DNA of 64,000 bases from positions 230,381 to 294,380 of the forward strand of contig MNCI01035040.1 of NCBI GenBank assembly GCA_015680685.1, read 5' to 3'. The notes beneath the pieces are model-generated. The model was not told the origin of the DNA. It searched no databases and saw nothing but the letters and a program-made list of their open reading frames with translations. The position numbers and the translations under genes were made by a program. The DNA is from Gnetum montanum (lineage: Eukaryota > Streptophyta > Gnetopsida > Gnetales > Gnetaceae). Positions 11,058-22,719 of this stretch are shown one piece after another. Position 1 is the stretch's first letter; every line of letters begins with the position of its first letter.

Positions 11058-13083
11058 ATGTTATCCTACAACTTCATTGACAATGCTTCTGGCCAAGAGG
11101 CCATGAGGGCCTATGACCCCAAAGACCATGCTATGGTTGAATGTAGACAATCCCTTAGGCTAAGAAGTTGAAGCCCAAATTTTTCCACCATAAATGAAGA
11201 GCATTATAATTTCATTTGTGCAAAAATTCAAGCAAACTTGCTCATTCCATGTGGGAAAGTTGAAGTCAAACATGAGTATGAGCTTATCCACTGCTACAAG
11301 AAGGAGTATATCCCTTCCCCATACTACAAAATACCTTTAAATAACATCCACACCTGTACTCTATCTCATTTGATTGAGATGGATGAGTAGAGTGAGAAGC
11401 TTAGTATGGCAAGCCAAAACAAAGAAACTAAAGAGTTTAATACTAAGCTTGAACCTAACAACTTCATTGAGGGTCTATTCCAAATGATAATCCTCTAGGT
11501 TATTGTGCCTACTTCAACCCCTCTGGCTACTTCCATAGGTTAGGCATCTCAACCATCATCTCTTGTGTATCCCACAATGTTTGGAACTATACTAGTTATA
11601 GCCGCACACTAGGTATAACCTGTGCCATAGATAGCCTTCCTTTTTTCATCTATATCATTTGCTACACAACCTTAGTTTGCACAGTCATCACTAATGGTTC
11701 TCGCCATTACTCACCCCTTCTCCATGACAGTGGGCCCCACCATGGGATCCTAAATAACCCAAGGATCACAAACACCTTTTATACCCTTTACTCCCCAAGT
11801 GCGTGCTTTGACCCCCTTTTTGTTGTTTGGTCTTCCTATGACCATTATGACCTAACCACTCCCTTCTATACCACAATCCATTGTGAGGCCACAAGCCTTC
11901 CAATCGATACCTCAACCATCAATACAAATACCATAGCCCACGGGTATGCCCCAAGGCTTGGATCAAGCTTTCCATATGATCCAAGACCTTAATGAAAAGT
12001 TGCAAAGACTTAAAGCCAACACCACTTAAATGGTCAAGGTTCTAGATTTCTACTAGGATGGCCTTATAAGCCCTACAGTTCCTTAACTAACTTTGCTCAT
12101 AGGCTTGCCTATTCCAAACTTCATCAAATACAATGGTGAAGGAGATTCCAATGCACATGTAGTAACCTTCCGGTCTAAGTGCCTCTTCTTGCAAGCTTGG
12201 CCTCATATAATACAACATATTTTCCCCATGTCTCTAAAGGGAAAGGCTCTATATTGGTACCTAACCTTGCCTAGAGGTTCCATCTCTTCCCTTAAAAACT
12301 TAATAGATCAATTTTTCAACTACTTTAGATGCAACTTGGAGTCAGATGCCACATTGAATCAATTGATGAAGGTGAAGCAAGGACCACTTGAATTAGTCAA
12401 AAGGTTCATTCAAAGGTGGAACTCAACACTTGATGAGATTCCAGAGCCTATTTTTGAAACCCACCTCTTGGCTATCTACAAGGGAGCAGTAAATGACTTT
12501 ATCAAGTCAAAGCTTTACTACTTAGAACTTCGATCACTAAGCCAAGCCTTTTCACAAACCAAGAACATTGAGGAGGCAGCTGAGGTAAGTAACGAGCTGG
12601 CTTATGTGGCATATAAAAACCAACATGCAAGGAGGGATAGTAAGAAAACCAAATAAGAACACACAATTGTGACCACAGTAGGAAAAGAGAAAACAAGGAG
12701 AGAGGCAAGGATCACCATCACACAACACATCTTTTGACTCATCCCAACCATCCACTTCCTATGCCCTAAATTAACTAAGACTAAACTTTGGGTGGAAGGA
12801 TAGGTCTAAGTACATAAGGTTACCTTTGAAGCCCTCTAAGCTTCTAGAATAGTTGCTTGGAAACATCCATATACAACATAAGCAATTGTTTGAGGAGCCT
12901 CATAAGAGGCACAATCATCTTTGTGGCATAGCTAGAGATCCAATGATAGCTGTCAAAGATGATCCAAAGCTACCAAAGTACTTTAGATTGGATAGGCATT
13001 GCTATTATCATCAATTGATTGGTCATGACATCAATTTTTGCCTAGCATTAAAAGATGACCTCCAAAATATGATAAACCATTGA
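11058..13083 (+). pseudogene. gag: Tat-like gag
   Basis: Decayed Ty3/gypsy gag. From ATG 11058 a protein-like frame with several stops leads through a Pro/Ser-rich region into the best-preserved block at 12093-12656. There FIKYNGEGDSNAHVVTF, LKGKALYWYLTLP and LIDQFFNYF fit the retrotransposon gag (capsid) family, where the usual text is F-x-x-Y-x-G-x-x-D-P-x-x-H and A-x-x-W. Both blocks are in the same frame. After a frameshift a zinc-knuckle-like CYYHQLIGHDINFC (C, H, H, C) follows at about 13000-13045, as in plant gypsy gag tails. Gag would build the virus-like particle. Protease-like sequence follows directly. Stops and at least one frameshift make it nonfunctional. Confidence 0.8.
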
Positions 13084-14565
13084 GAGTTAGTGTTGAATGA
13101 GCTAAGCTCTCCAAAACTCAACAACAACTCCCATATCATAGCCTTATTCACGGAAACCAAATGGTCTAATCCTTCTAGGGAATCATTTGTCATCAAAGTG
13201 CCACTACATGCCCAAAACAAAAAGCCTAGAGAGCCTTTCGTTATATGGGTACCACCTCCTTTGACCTCTAATAAGTCTTTTATCACACATGTCCCACCTT
13301 TAGTGGCTTTAACATCACAACGTGATCAATGAGTTGCTAATCCTTCAGAGGCTAAAGAACCATTCATTATGTAATTTCCTTCACCCTTAACGAGTAAGCC
13401 TACAACAACCTATGACCAAAGCCCACCTATAGTGGCCTACAACTCTAAGGTTAACAAGAAATCATCATCACAATAGTGGTGAAAACAACCTCTCACCCAA
13501 CCAACAACAAAGCTCATTGAAGGTGGTTGATAATAAAAGGCTTCGAAATAACCTACACCAGGATCAACTACATCCATGAACAAGTGGCCCAAAGCACATG
13601 AACCAAAACCTAAGCCACAAACACTAAGAAGGATGGTGGAGGTTAAGACCATAAAAGCTGAAAGGTTACACACGAAGGGGAAGAGCTTCCTTGCAACAAT
13701 GGACCAAGCCAAATTATTCCTTAAGAAAAAGAGATGCACTAGCTCAAGTGTTAACCTCTATCCTTGTGAGTGGAGACATGCCCACCAATAGAGAATCAAT
13801 CCACTCTATCATTGAGCAAGCTTCACTTAGGGAAAATGGACATCAACCGATGCTCAACTTCTATGATAGTGAAGTGAAGATTGACTCTCAAAGTAGAGAA
13901 GTGTCATATGTGCCTCTTCTTATTACTATACATGTTGGTAGATACAAGGTTCACTATGTTCATGTGGATGATGGCATGGCCACGGATGTGATACCATATT
14001 CCATTGTTAATAAGTTAGGCTGAACCAAGAATATCCAAGCAACCACTACCTCAACACTCAATTCTTTTAATGGCTCATGAGTAGCAGTGTGAGGTTCCAT
14101 CTCCTTGGATTTCGTAGCCAGTGAGCAATTTCCTACATTTGCCAACTTTCTAGTAGTCAAAGAGACACTTGGCTTCAACTTGATCTTAGGAAGGCCATGG
14201 TTAGTGAAGCTTTGGGTAGTTTCATCCCTTATACATTAGGAGATCAATTTGTTGTATGAGGAAGGGTAAATTGTGAGCTATGGGGATAATGTATCACTAC
14301 CTTCGGTTAACTATGTCAACATTGACTGAGGTTTAGAGGTGGAGTTGTAAGAGGAAGCTCCCAACACTCAAACTAGGGTCAACAATAATGAGAACAACAA
14401 CGATGCAGACAAAGCCAACTCTGTGACATGGGATAATCAACATAAATGCCTAAAACTTGCCATGATAAACAAGAGAAATGGTGACTGTAGAATCATGCCA
14501 AAAGGATTCCTTGATCTCTCAAAGATAAAACAACAAATTTGTGGTAAATGTCTCATCCATTCCTT
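13084..14565 (+). pseudogene. Tat-like protease region
   Basis: Continues gag after a frame change. A basic/Pro-rich linker (13090-13740) leads to a retropepsin-like domain: VHVDDGMATDVIPYS at about 13955-14000 (active-site D-D-G), a flap-like NSFNGS stretch, then FNLILGRPWLVKL at about 14170-14215. The conserved end LDLSKIKQQ falls at about 14510-14540. A GT donor-like GGTAAATG follows at about 14543. In Ogre-type Tat elements an intron separates protease and RT, and a long noncoding stretch does follow here. No RT follows within this element. Several frameshifts make it inactive. Confidence 0.7.
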
Positions 14566-14659
14566 TGTTGATCATTTTTTTACCTTTACAATGTTATATC
14601 ATGTTTCACTATTGGCCTTAGAAATATGTAGTCTTTCAAGAGCATCCCATACTTACTAG

Positions 14660-14745
14660 ACAATGTATGGGTAATGACCCACTAAGGCCTAAAACTGGCA
14701 ATCCTATGGCCTACCATGGCCTTAAACTGGCAAATATCTTTAGCT
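14660..14745 (+). repeat. GGCCTAAAACTGGCA dispersed repeat (site 1)
   Basis: Two copies of a roughly 30-bp unit, CATGGCCTACCATGGCC followed by TTAAACTGGCAA and its variant. Related copies lie at about 18000-18030, 18275-18330 and four more at 35770-35885, that is, on both sides of the inserted element A. This supports 14.66-18.42 kb and 35.34-36.4 kb having been one continuous region. Confidence 0.65.
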
Positions 14746-15670
14746 TGTTTACAACTTAGTTTACATCCTTATAGCCTACAAAATAACACTTTACAATTGG
14801 AAATACTAAAATAACCATTTATAATTGAAAATATAAAAATGACAATGTGAAACTAAAATTTTAGTTTTCATTCCATAGAATAATTTCAAAACACAATCCA
14901 AGTTCACAACCCAAAATTCCACAAGGTGGAATAACAACATTGAAACCAGAAGAAACAACCATGGGAAATCACTCATATAAAAAATTCAAAATTTTTTTAT
15001 TTAATCCAAATCACTTCTAGACCCTTTCTAACATTTTATCCTATCCCAAGATCATGGGACATTGATGGGAAACATTTTTCAAAGTCTCAACGTTGCCCAT
15101 CTTCAAAAGTTAACTGCGTAATGGCCTTGAAACCTTAATTTCATGTGACTTTACAGAAATATCTATACAAAATTAATCGCTTAATGAAATTTGATGATTT
15201 CATAGTTGTTGGAATTGTAAAACCATGAACTACAACCTCATAACATGAAAACATAAAATCTCTTCACTATTTTTTCAAAAACAATTGTATAAATGACATG
15301 ACCATGGTCATCATAGGCAAAACCCCATTTCACTCGAGTTGATAGAAACACTCATCGAGAACAAACTGTTCATCCAAATTTAATGGTTCCACAGTCATTG
15401 AAATCCTTGAATAATGAAATAAAAACTCATAACAATGAAACTTAAATATTCATAATCATTTACTACAAAAAAATACCAAATTTACCCCTGAAAATGGCCA
15501 GGAACTAAAAACCCACTTGACATAACCTAAGTGAAACACCCATAAAAAATTAATCACAAAGCAAAATTAAGTTGTTCAAAAGCCAAATTGATCCAAAATC
15601 ACTAAGCAATAATGATATAACATTAAAAATTATAAAATATAAAACCATTCTCATACGAAAAAAATTTCAA
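14746..15670. other. AT-rich noncoding region
   Basis: No reading frame of note. Lies between the protease end and the hairpin array, in the position of the intron-like region between PR and RT of Ogre/Tat-type elements. Confidence 0.4.
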
Positions 15671-15689
15671 AAGTGGCATTGCTTATTAG

Positions 15690-17910
15690 GGATTTTGAAC
15701 TTCCAAGCATGACTATGCTAAGATTTTTTCGTGTTTTAAGTATGACTACGCTGAAGTTAGTACTCCTAGAAGCCATAGAACTACTAAGACCTCTACCCTA
15801 CCTCCCTAAACCTTGGTTTGTGCATCCTAAAACCCTAGGATATAGCCAAGTATATCAAGTGTTGGCAAGGTACCAAGATTACGCTGAAAGGGAATTAAGG
15901 ACTATGCTAGGCTAGCGTAGTCCCAACTACTACCAATGTAGTCTAAATTGGAATGAACTTCTAATAGCTCATCCAACCTCCAAGTTCCCCCCAAATTAAT
16001 TGTTTAACCTTAACAAACCCTAGCCAAAGCTCTCAATAGCAGTGAAACTTGGTTAAAGATGTGCAATTGTAACAAGAATCAAGCCTCCTCACAGACTACA
16101 TTAACAGAAGTGAAGGACTATGCTGGGTCAACATTGTCCTAGCTAATGCCCAATGTAGTCCAATATCACATCTTGCTTCCCTACAATCCCAAGCAATCTA
16201 TCCAGTTCATTCAGCCTCCAATCAACCTTGAATCAACACACCATCTCCTTAAACCCTAGTTTGAATCCTCAACAAGCCTGAGACATTGTCGATTACAATA
16301 GGTGGTGTCACCTTGTCCCTCTTCCCCATGACTACATTGGGGAAAACTAGGGTCTACGCTAGCTTAGCATAGTCCCAAGGTTCTATGGTCCATAGGCACC
16401 ATACAAATCATTACACACCTTCAACACTACCTTTCAGAGCCTCTACACCTTGCAAGGACCCTTAGCAACCTCAAACTATTGGTCAATCGATCAAAAACCT
16501 CAAGAAAATAAACAAAACTGAGTTTTCACATGGAACTACGTTGAGGACTTGGAGGACTACGTTGGGCCAACGTAGTCCCAATGACTGCCTAGTGTAGTCC
16601 ACTCAAAACGAAAAAAAAACTATCATGTGTGAACTCAAACTCAACTTCCGACAACCTCAAGACACCAAACTAGATCAAATTTTACCACTTCTTCCACTTT
16701 TAGCATCCAAACATGGACTACATTGGATGTGGAATTTGGACTATGCTGGGCTAGTGTAGTTCCTCTCAATCCCTAGGGTAGTCCCCACAAAACTACCCAA
16801 GATGGACCAAAAAGACACCAAAACCCCTGTTGAGGAACCTTGGAGCCTTGCCATAGCCTGTCTAACCATGGAAAGCACCTATTTTCACCATTTTTTACTT
16901 CCAAAGCTTGGACTACACTGGAAGAAGTTGGGACTATGCTAGGCTAGCATAGTCCCTCTCTAGGCCCAACGTAGTCCACATGAACCTATCCAAAAACTGA
17001 CAAAAATGACTTCAACTACACTTCTAGGAGTCCTACAGCCTACCAAAGTAAAATTTAGTAGCGAAACTTGATTGTTTAACCTTTCCAATGTGACTATGTT
17101 GAAGAGTGGATTGGGAATATGCTGGGTCAATGTAGTCCACTTGGAAGTGATCAAAACAGCTTTAAAACTACCCAAATGAACTCCCGGAAAGACCTAGAAA
17201 CTTGCTAGAGCATGCCCAAACCTTGGAACCTTAGGAAATGAGCCAAAATTCATTCTTTTTCAAAATTTTCCCATCTAGAATCCTTGACTACGCTTGGCAT
17301 TCCTATGGTACTTGGCCATCCAAGGCCCAAACATGCATGAAAACTAGCAATTTTTACACCAAAATTGTAGCCGACAACACTAGTGACCTTAGAAGCCCAT
17401 TAGGATGGTTGATCGAGTTCCAAAACACATCAAAATTCATTTTCCATGCAAGACTAGGCTGAGGAAGCTAAGGACTATGTTGGGCTAGCATAGTCCTAGC
17501 TAGGAAGGAAAATGTCACAACGAAAATCGACAGTAAACAGCTTAGAATGGTTCAAAATTAATCCAAAATGACCATAACCTTGCCCTCATGCCTCCCAATT
17601 GAAAATTTCACTCTATTCAACCCTAGAAATCATACAAACTCAATCATTCCTTATGACTATGCTAGGGCCTCTTAGCCTAGCATAGTCACCCCTGGGATTA
17701 AGTTTTTCAACCTTTTGGGAAGCCAAAATGGTGTCAAAACTTGTCAGTCTTCAATACCTACCCCTTGCACTAGCTATTTAAACCATTGGAAGCTTAAAAA
17801 TCATCATACCAAGCCTAGGAAACTATCCTTGAATGTCAACTATGTTAGAGGAAGGTAGGACTACGCTAGGCCAACGTAGTCACCAGTAGGGCCTAGCATA
17901 GTCACAACAA
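15690..17910. repeat. Array of about 200-bp units, each with a GGACTACGCT hairpin
   Basis: Ten palindromes start at 15899, 16115, 16350, 16554, 16738, 16931, 17114, 17472, 17655 and 17858. Spacing is 183-235 bp, except one 358-bp step with a worn copy near 17285. Two are perfect with 12-base arms: GGACTACGTTGG / CCAACGTAGTCC around one base at 16554, and GGACTATGCTAG / CTAGCATAGTCC at 16931. A third has 12-base arms and a 9-base loop (17655-17687). Half-sites (GGACTACACTGG, CCCAACGTAGTCC) flank most units. Sequence between hairpins has diverged almost completely while the arms remain. Confidence 0.8.
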
Positions 17911-17999
17911 AAGGTGCTAATTTTTCTTCAAAACAACCCTGGAATGACCTTCTCATGTGCCCAAACTTCCCTAACAACCTTGTAACCCCATACCATGGC

Positions 18000-18414
18000 C
18001 CACTAAGGCCTAAAACTAGCAAAATCTAACCCTATTTGACCAGTATTAGCCAATTTTTACCATATGTATTCCATTTTGACAGATTTAACCTTGTTTTGTA
18101 TTGTCAACCTTCTCTCTCATCGATTGATTGCATACTGCCTCCATATAACTTCATGTTTCACTATGTTTTCTTTATTTGTTTGCATTATTATGGCCTTATT
18201 AGCCTCTGTTTAGCCTTGGATTGATGTTGGATGATGGAGTTTCCTTCCCTACCACCATTTGACACCATGTAGCCATGGCTTGACAAGGCCATAAACTGGC
18301 AACATGGCGTGCCATGGTCTAAAACTGCTTTAGTGCAATGTTTTTTTCCATATTTGACATTATTTTCCATGTTCTTATGGTGTTTCAACTTGTTTTGACC
18401 TTCATTTAACTTTT
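18000..18414 (+). repeat. GGCCTAAAACTGGCA dispersed repeat (sites 2 and 3) and spacer
   Basis: Copies of the CATGGCCCACTAAGG / CCTAAAACTAGCAA unit lie at about 17993-18025 and 18272-18332. The rest is T-rich noncoding sequence. Ends at the insertion point of element A. Confidence 0.6.
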
Positions 18415-18419
18415 TTTGG
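18415..18419. repeat. Target-site duplication of element A, left copy (TTTGG)
   Basis: TTTGG directly before the 5' LTR is matched by TTTGG at 35331-35335, directly after the last base of the split 3' LTR. Confidence 0.85.
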
Positions 18420-19236
18420 TGATGAGCCGCAATATTGGATCCACGATATCGGATCCTGCCATGCAATATTGGACATCTGATATCGGGACCTGTCTTGTTG
18501 CCTATAAATAAGAGGTGGGTGCACTTGGTTTGGCAGTTAGTTCTTAGTCCCTCACCTGAACTCTTGCAGTTTCTCCCTCTTAGAGTCAAAATTATTTCTA
18601 TGTGCCCGCAGTAGGAGTGATAAAGCGAACAGATCTTTATTCGAGCATTGTGTACCTGAGCACACCTTATGTCCAGAAATAAAGAAGAACTTTGTGATAA
18701 ACCTTGCAGCATTCAGAATAGCTCATCTCTCACCCTTAATGCTATTTACAGTTCTTTAATGCTTTCATTAATTAATTGATGTTGTTTTTATTGATTCATT
18801 AATTTTCAACAAATAAGCACACTCAGTATGACCACTTTGAGCATACATGGAACATTTGGTAACCTAGTAACAATTAGTGTTTGCTAATCCCAGTAGTGTT
18901 ACACTGGTTTAGGATGTGTACGACTAGTGGGAACAGATGTTGGTGTTAGGACTAGTTAGAGCCTAGTTGTTTAGTTAAATTAATTTAGTTATTAAATTCT
19001 TTCATTTATCTCTTTTTAGCACTAGGAAATAAAACATAAAAAGCATAAAAATCATATACCTCAAGTTTACTTAACCATACAATCATGCTATATGAGTAAG
19101 CTTGGGAAGACAATGATCGCTCACCCATCCTTGTTCTGTGATGGCGCATAAGCACTTAGTCCTTGGAATTCGACTGAATCGTGCGTAAACACTTGTACTC
19201 ATATGGTTGGATGTAGGGGTACCTTGCCACTCATCA
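18420..19236 (+). repeat. Element A 5' LTR
   Basis: 817 bp, TGATGAG to CTCATCA. Holds the octamer array, a TATA box at 18503 and an AATAAA at about 18677. A stem-like stretch GGTAACCTAGTAAC / GTGTTACACTGG lies near 18869-18915. It is 28 bp shorter than the 3' LTR (845 bp when rejoined), equal to two 14-bp octamer steps. Confidence 0.92.
18430..18510 (+). promoter_or_regulatory. Element A 5' LTR promoter: octamer array plus TATA box
   Basis: Four palindromic octamers: CAATATTG (18430), CGATATCG (18444), CAATATTG (18464) and TGATATCG (18478). Centre spacing is 14, 20 and 14 bp. TATAAATA starts at 18503, 21.5 bp after the last centre. All four are CGATATCG or its CpG-transition products. Confidence 0.75.
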
Positions 19237-19237
19237 T

Positions 19238-19255
19238 TGGTACCGTTGCTAGGGA
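19238..19255 (+). other. Element A primer-binding site (tRNA-Asp type)
   Basis: TGGTACCGTTGCTAGGGA lies one base after the LTR. The complement of the plant tRNA-Asp 3' end is TGGCGCCGTTGCCGGGGA. The four differences are two CG to TA pairs, that is, CpG decay on both strands. Confidence 0.85.
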
Positions 19256-19382
19256 CTTTGTCATTTGTGTGCTAATTAGAACTTAGGAATCTTCCCATCG
19301 TTGGAACGAACCCTTAGGGTTGGTTATTTTAAAATTATTAGAAAAGAGAAGAGAAAAGTGTCGCACATTGAAGAATTAATCA

Positions 19383-21960
19383 TGTCTCCTTCTTCTTACG
19401 AGAGTGTTTCACTACCTAGGTTTGACACAACGAACAATTAGAGGCATAGTACACATGATGACCTACCAGTGCCCCAACAGTTTCATGTGGTATATGTTCA
19501 TCTCGATAACTATATTGCAAACTTTACCTTTATCTTTCACCAGGATGAACAACTACGTTCGCGTGATGTAGAAGGTAATATAGTGTTACCGCTTGATCGT
19601 TCAGTCCCAAGCATCCTTCTTCGTGCTCTTACATGAATTGGTATGTAGCACTTATAGGTAGAGTACATTATGCATGAACACGACTCGAGAGAGTATCGAG
19701 CCACGGAGGCACAACGTCAAAGGGACTTATAATAGGAGAGACCATCATAAATCTATAAAGGGGAAGTGGTTGCTGGATGTCCCATATGTCATAGGTGAAA
19801 ATGAGGGTGGTGAACCTACCTCAGGAGGTCTTCCACACAATGATGTTCCTCCTGTTGACTTCAGTCAAGGGGTTGTGTATCAGAATCTTCACTCAACTAT
19901 CCATAACCCAGATTTTGGTACCAATAGACACAAAGGGTCCAAAAAGGAACACAAACACATGACAAAGATCGACATTCTGATTGTAACTGTGATCGAGGCC
20001 ATGACCATCGAAGAGAAGGGAGCAAGAACCATTATGATGATGGTCCTCCTCCCTCTTCACCTCCATCATCTCCTTCCCCCTCTCCTTCAGGATTGGAATG
20101 TAATCATAGAGGCAAAGACCCTGAGGATAATGGTAGGCAAAACAAGAATAATAAACAAAACAGTCCAAAAAGGGGATGAGGGCATTCTAGAGAAACACAC
20201 CACGAAAGGAGGGAGAGTAGGGAACAACATAGGCATCATAGATGCCATAGAGAATATGATCATGATGAACCCCTACTCGCTACCCGAAGTATGCTAGATA
20301 TAACTGAGGCTACAACAAGGCACCAAAAAGACAGCAGGATCAAAATATTGGACATGAACAATATCCCACGATTTGAAGGGGGATACAATGCTGATCCTCA
20401 AAATCATTTACAAGCATTTCATGATGCATGTGCCTTGCAAAATATAGAAAACGAGTGGCAAAAACTCAAGTCGTTTCCATGAACACTGATCAAGGAAGTG
20501 AAAAGCTAGTATCAATCCTTAGAATCAAAGTCCATCCACTGATGGAGTACCATGTTAGAACTGTTCAATGATAAGTATCAAATGTACTGCCGAGTGTCCA
20601 ACTTGCAAAAGCAAATCCAAGGATGGAAACAAGAAGGACACAAACCCTTGGATGCCGCCATGGGCCGATATTATGCATTATTACATCGTTGCCCTGGCCA
20701 TGGTTACTCACAGAGGAAACAACTACGCCATCTCATAGATGGACTTAGGCACAAAACACGAAGAACCCTTGGGACTTATGCCCAAGGAAGACTATTCGAG
20801 CTTAGAGCCCATCAAGTACAAATATTGTTAGAGAAAGTTGCCAAGGATGAAGGTTAGTTAAGGAAAAGAGAGAGTGCAGAGGAATACAACAGAGATCCTT
20901 CCCTCTAAAAGAAGGGAGTTAGATTTTATGAGGATGAAGAAGAGTCACCACTTGAAGAGATGGTGAATAGGAAAACCTTGCCCATTCAAAAACTTGCATC
21001 AGAAGTATTGGCAAATGTGGACCAAATGTGGGACTCCCTAAATAATAGATTTCAAACCATTCTCAAAATAGTAGAAGAGTCTAGGGAACAGGGTAGTGAC
21101 CGAGAAAGGAGAAAAAAGAAAGAAATTGAATACACATGTAACAAAGGTAAGGGCAAAGCTGCCATCATTGAAGAGGTTGTGGATTCAAATATAGATAATG
21201 ATGGTGAATGTGAGATATGTTAATATGACCATCCTAAGGGATGTTGCCTAGTAATCTCACATTTGCAGGAGTCTGGGGTGTACGCACTAAACCCACAATT
21301 GAATAAACGGCAAACACCACGAAGGTTACCTTATCCTCAAGGTAGCCCAAGACAGTTTCACCAAACCTTGACGTATTATCCAAGTGGAACTCCACCATAG
21401 CTAGATGAACAGTATCAACAATGACAACACCCACAATCATGGGGAATGTCACCACGACATCAATAATACCCTTACTGTCAACTTGACCCGTATGGATACT
21501 ACGTGTAGTAGCCAATCTCTCCACGTGACTCTACTAATCATGTTAGTCCTCAGTCTCACCACCAAACCCATGAGTACTATAGAAATCCTTCTCCTAGAGG
21601 AGAGGTTTCACAAACATACTATCTTTCTCATCTGATTGCACCTCTTCCACCCTTAGCCCCATTATCACCCACTCCAGCTATGTAGGGTGAGCTCCCTGCC
21701 CAACCATAGCAACGTAACACGACAAGGGTTGTTAAACCCAAACCTTCTGTTGGTTTAGACAACCGCATAAAGAAGATACCTTTCTTTAGAACCAATAGTC
21801 CAACTAAGTCCTTGTAACCATAAGCAGCAAATACTCCAAACGCCTCACTACCATTCAAATCTTCGGAGCTTCCTTCGAACCAAAGACCACACTTAACGCA
21901 CACAGTCATGTTGATTCATGCAATTACCGATTGGACTAAAGCTAGCCATCTTTCTAGGAA
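19383..21960 (+). pseudogene. gag: Element A gag
   Basis: Start chosen at ATG 19383 (MSPSS), which matches ATG 29068 (MSSSS) in element C. N-terminal part VPQQFHVVYVH and FHQDEQLRSRDVEGNIVLPL is shared with C. The capsid block at 20340-20870 (MNNIPRFEGGYNADPQNHLQ, LELFNDKYQMY, CPGHGYS) fits the retrotransposon gag family. A coiled, charged region follows, then a knuckle-like CEIC-stop-YDHPKGCC near 21213-21245. A Pro/Ser-rich linker leads to protease. A frame change occurs between about 19.7 and 20.3 kb. Many TAG/TGA codons replace Gln, Arg or Trp seen in C. Confidence 0.85.
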
Positions 21961-22540
21961 ATTCTCCATTCTTGAAAGTCCTGTTATATATTTGCAAATC
22001 GTTGGGAATGAACCTTGCAAGGCTCTTTTGGATTTAGGTTTTGGTGTTAACTTAATCTCTTAAGAAATCTACAAAGCCTGGAACCTGCCTCCATTAAAAA
22101 AGAGTAACATACGTTTAGAGTTAACCGACCAGTCCATCACTGTCATCACTGTTTGTGGGTGGTTGTATCCAGCCAATTTCCTAGTGATTCAAGTCAACAA
22201 CTATAAGGGGGACTTCCCAATCATAATGGGAAGAGCATGGCTAAGCACAATTGACACACACCTAGGAATATGTGATCTTTCCCTAGAAATATCAAAGGAA
22301 AATACATTTGAAAAGATTGAGAAGAAGAAAGTTCCATGCATCACATATAGTGACATAAGGTGTAATTGCGTGCAGAAGTCCTAGTTTGTACAATGTTTAA
22401 CATTGTCTGCATGCAACCAGTGTGCAACAATAACTAACATACAAAGATGCCTGTATGCAGCAGCCACAAGATAGGAAGGCACCTAGTGGCTAACAATTAA
22501 CTAAGAGAACAATTCAACTATATGCATGGAACCAATTAAG
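21961..22540 (+). pseudogene. Element A protease
   Basis: Retropepsin-like domain in the same frame as pol. The active site reads ALLDLGFGVNLIS at about 22020-22060; element C keeps ALLDSGSGVNLIS, so the D-S-G triad is D-L-G here (TCA to TTA) and the enzyme would be inactive. The downstream GDFPIIMGRAWLSTI (about 22208-22250) is the family's conserved second block. It would process the gag-pol polyprotein. Confidence 0.85.
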
Positions 22541-22719
22541 GTTGACTTGCACCTACATTGATAGCATAGATACATTAGAGCAAGTCCATCACCAACTTGC
22601 AAGTCCTAACATCGAGAATATCAACTGGGGGAAGTTGGAAATCCCTAACGAGTTTAAGCAAAAGCCCTTTAAGTTAAAACTGTTGCCCATCGATATAGAG
22701 TATACATTTCTCAAAAATG

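Noticed and set aside
15899-17881. Hairpin array as a CRISPR-like array
   Set aside because: Units are about 200 bp with diverged spacers in a plant retroelement; no cas genes, and repeats are not identical.
18430-18485. Octamers as phosphate-response P1BS sites (GNATATNC)
   Set aside because: The CGATATCG octamer has C and G at the outer positions where P1BS needs G and C. The ATAT core alone is too weak.
18188-18712. 174-codon minus-strand frame, with a similar 98-codon frame at 27366-27662
   Set aside because: Both lie antisense in the two LTRs of element A; the similarity follows from LTR identity and gives no independent evidence of coding.
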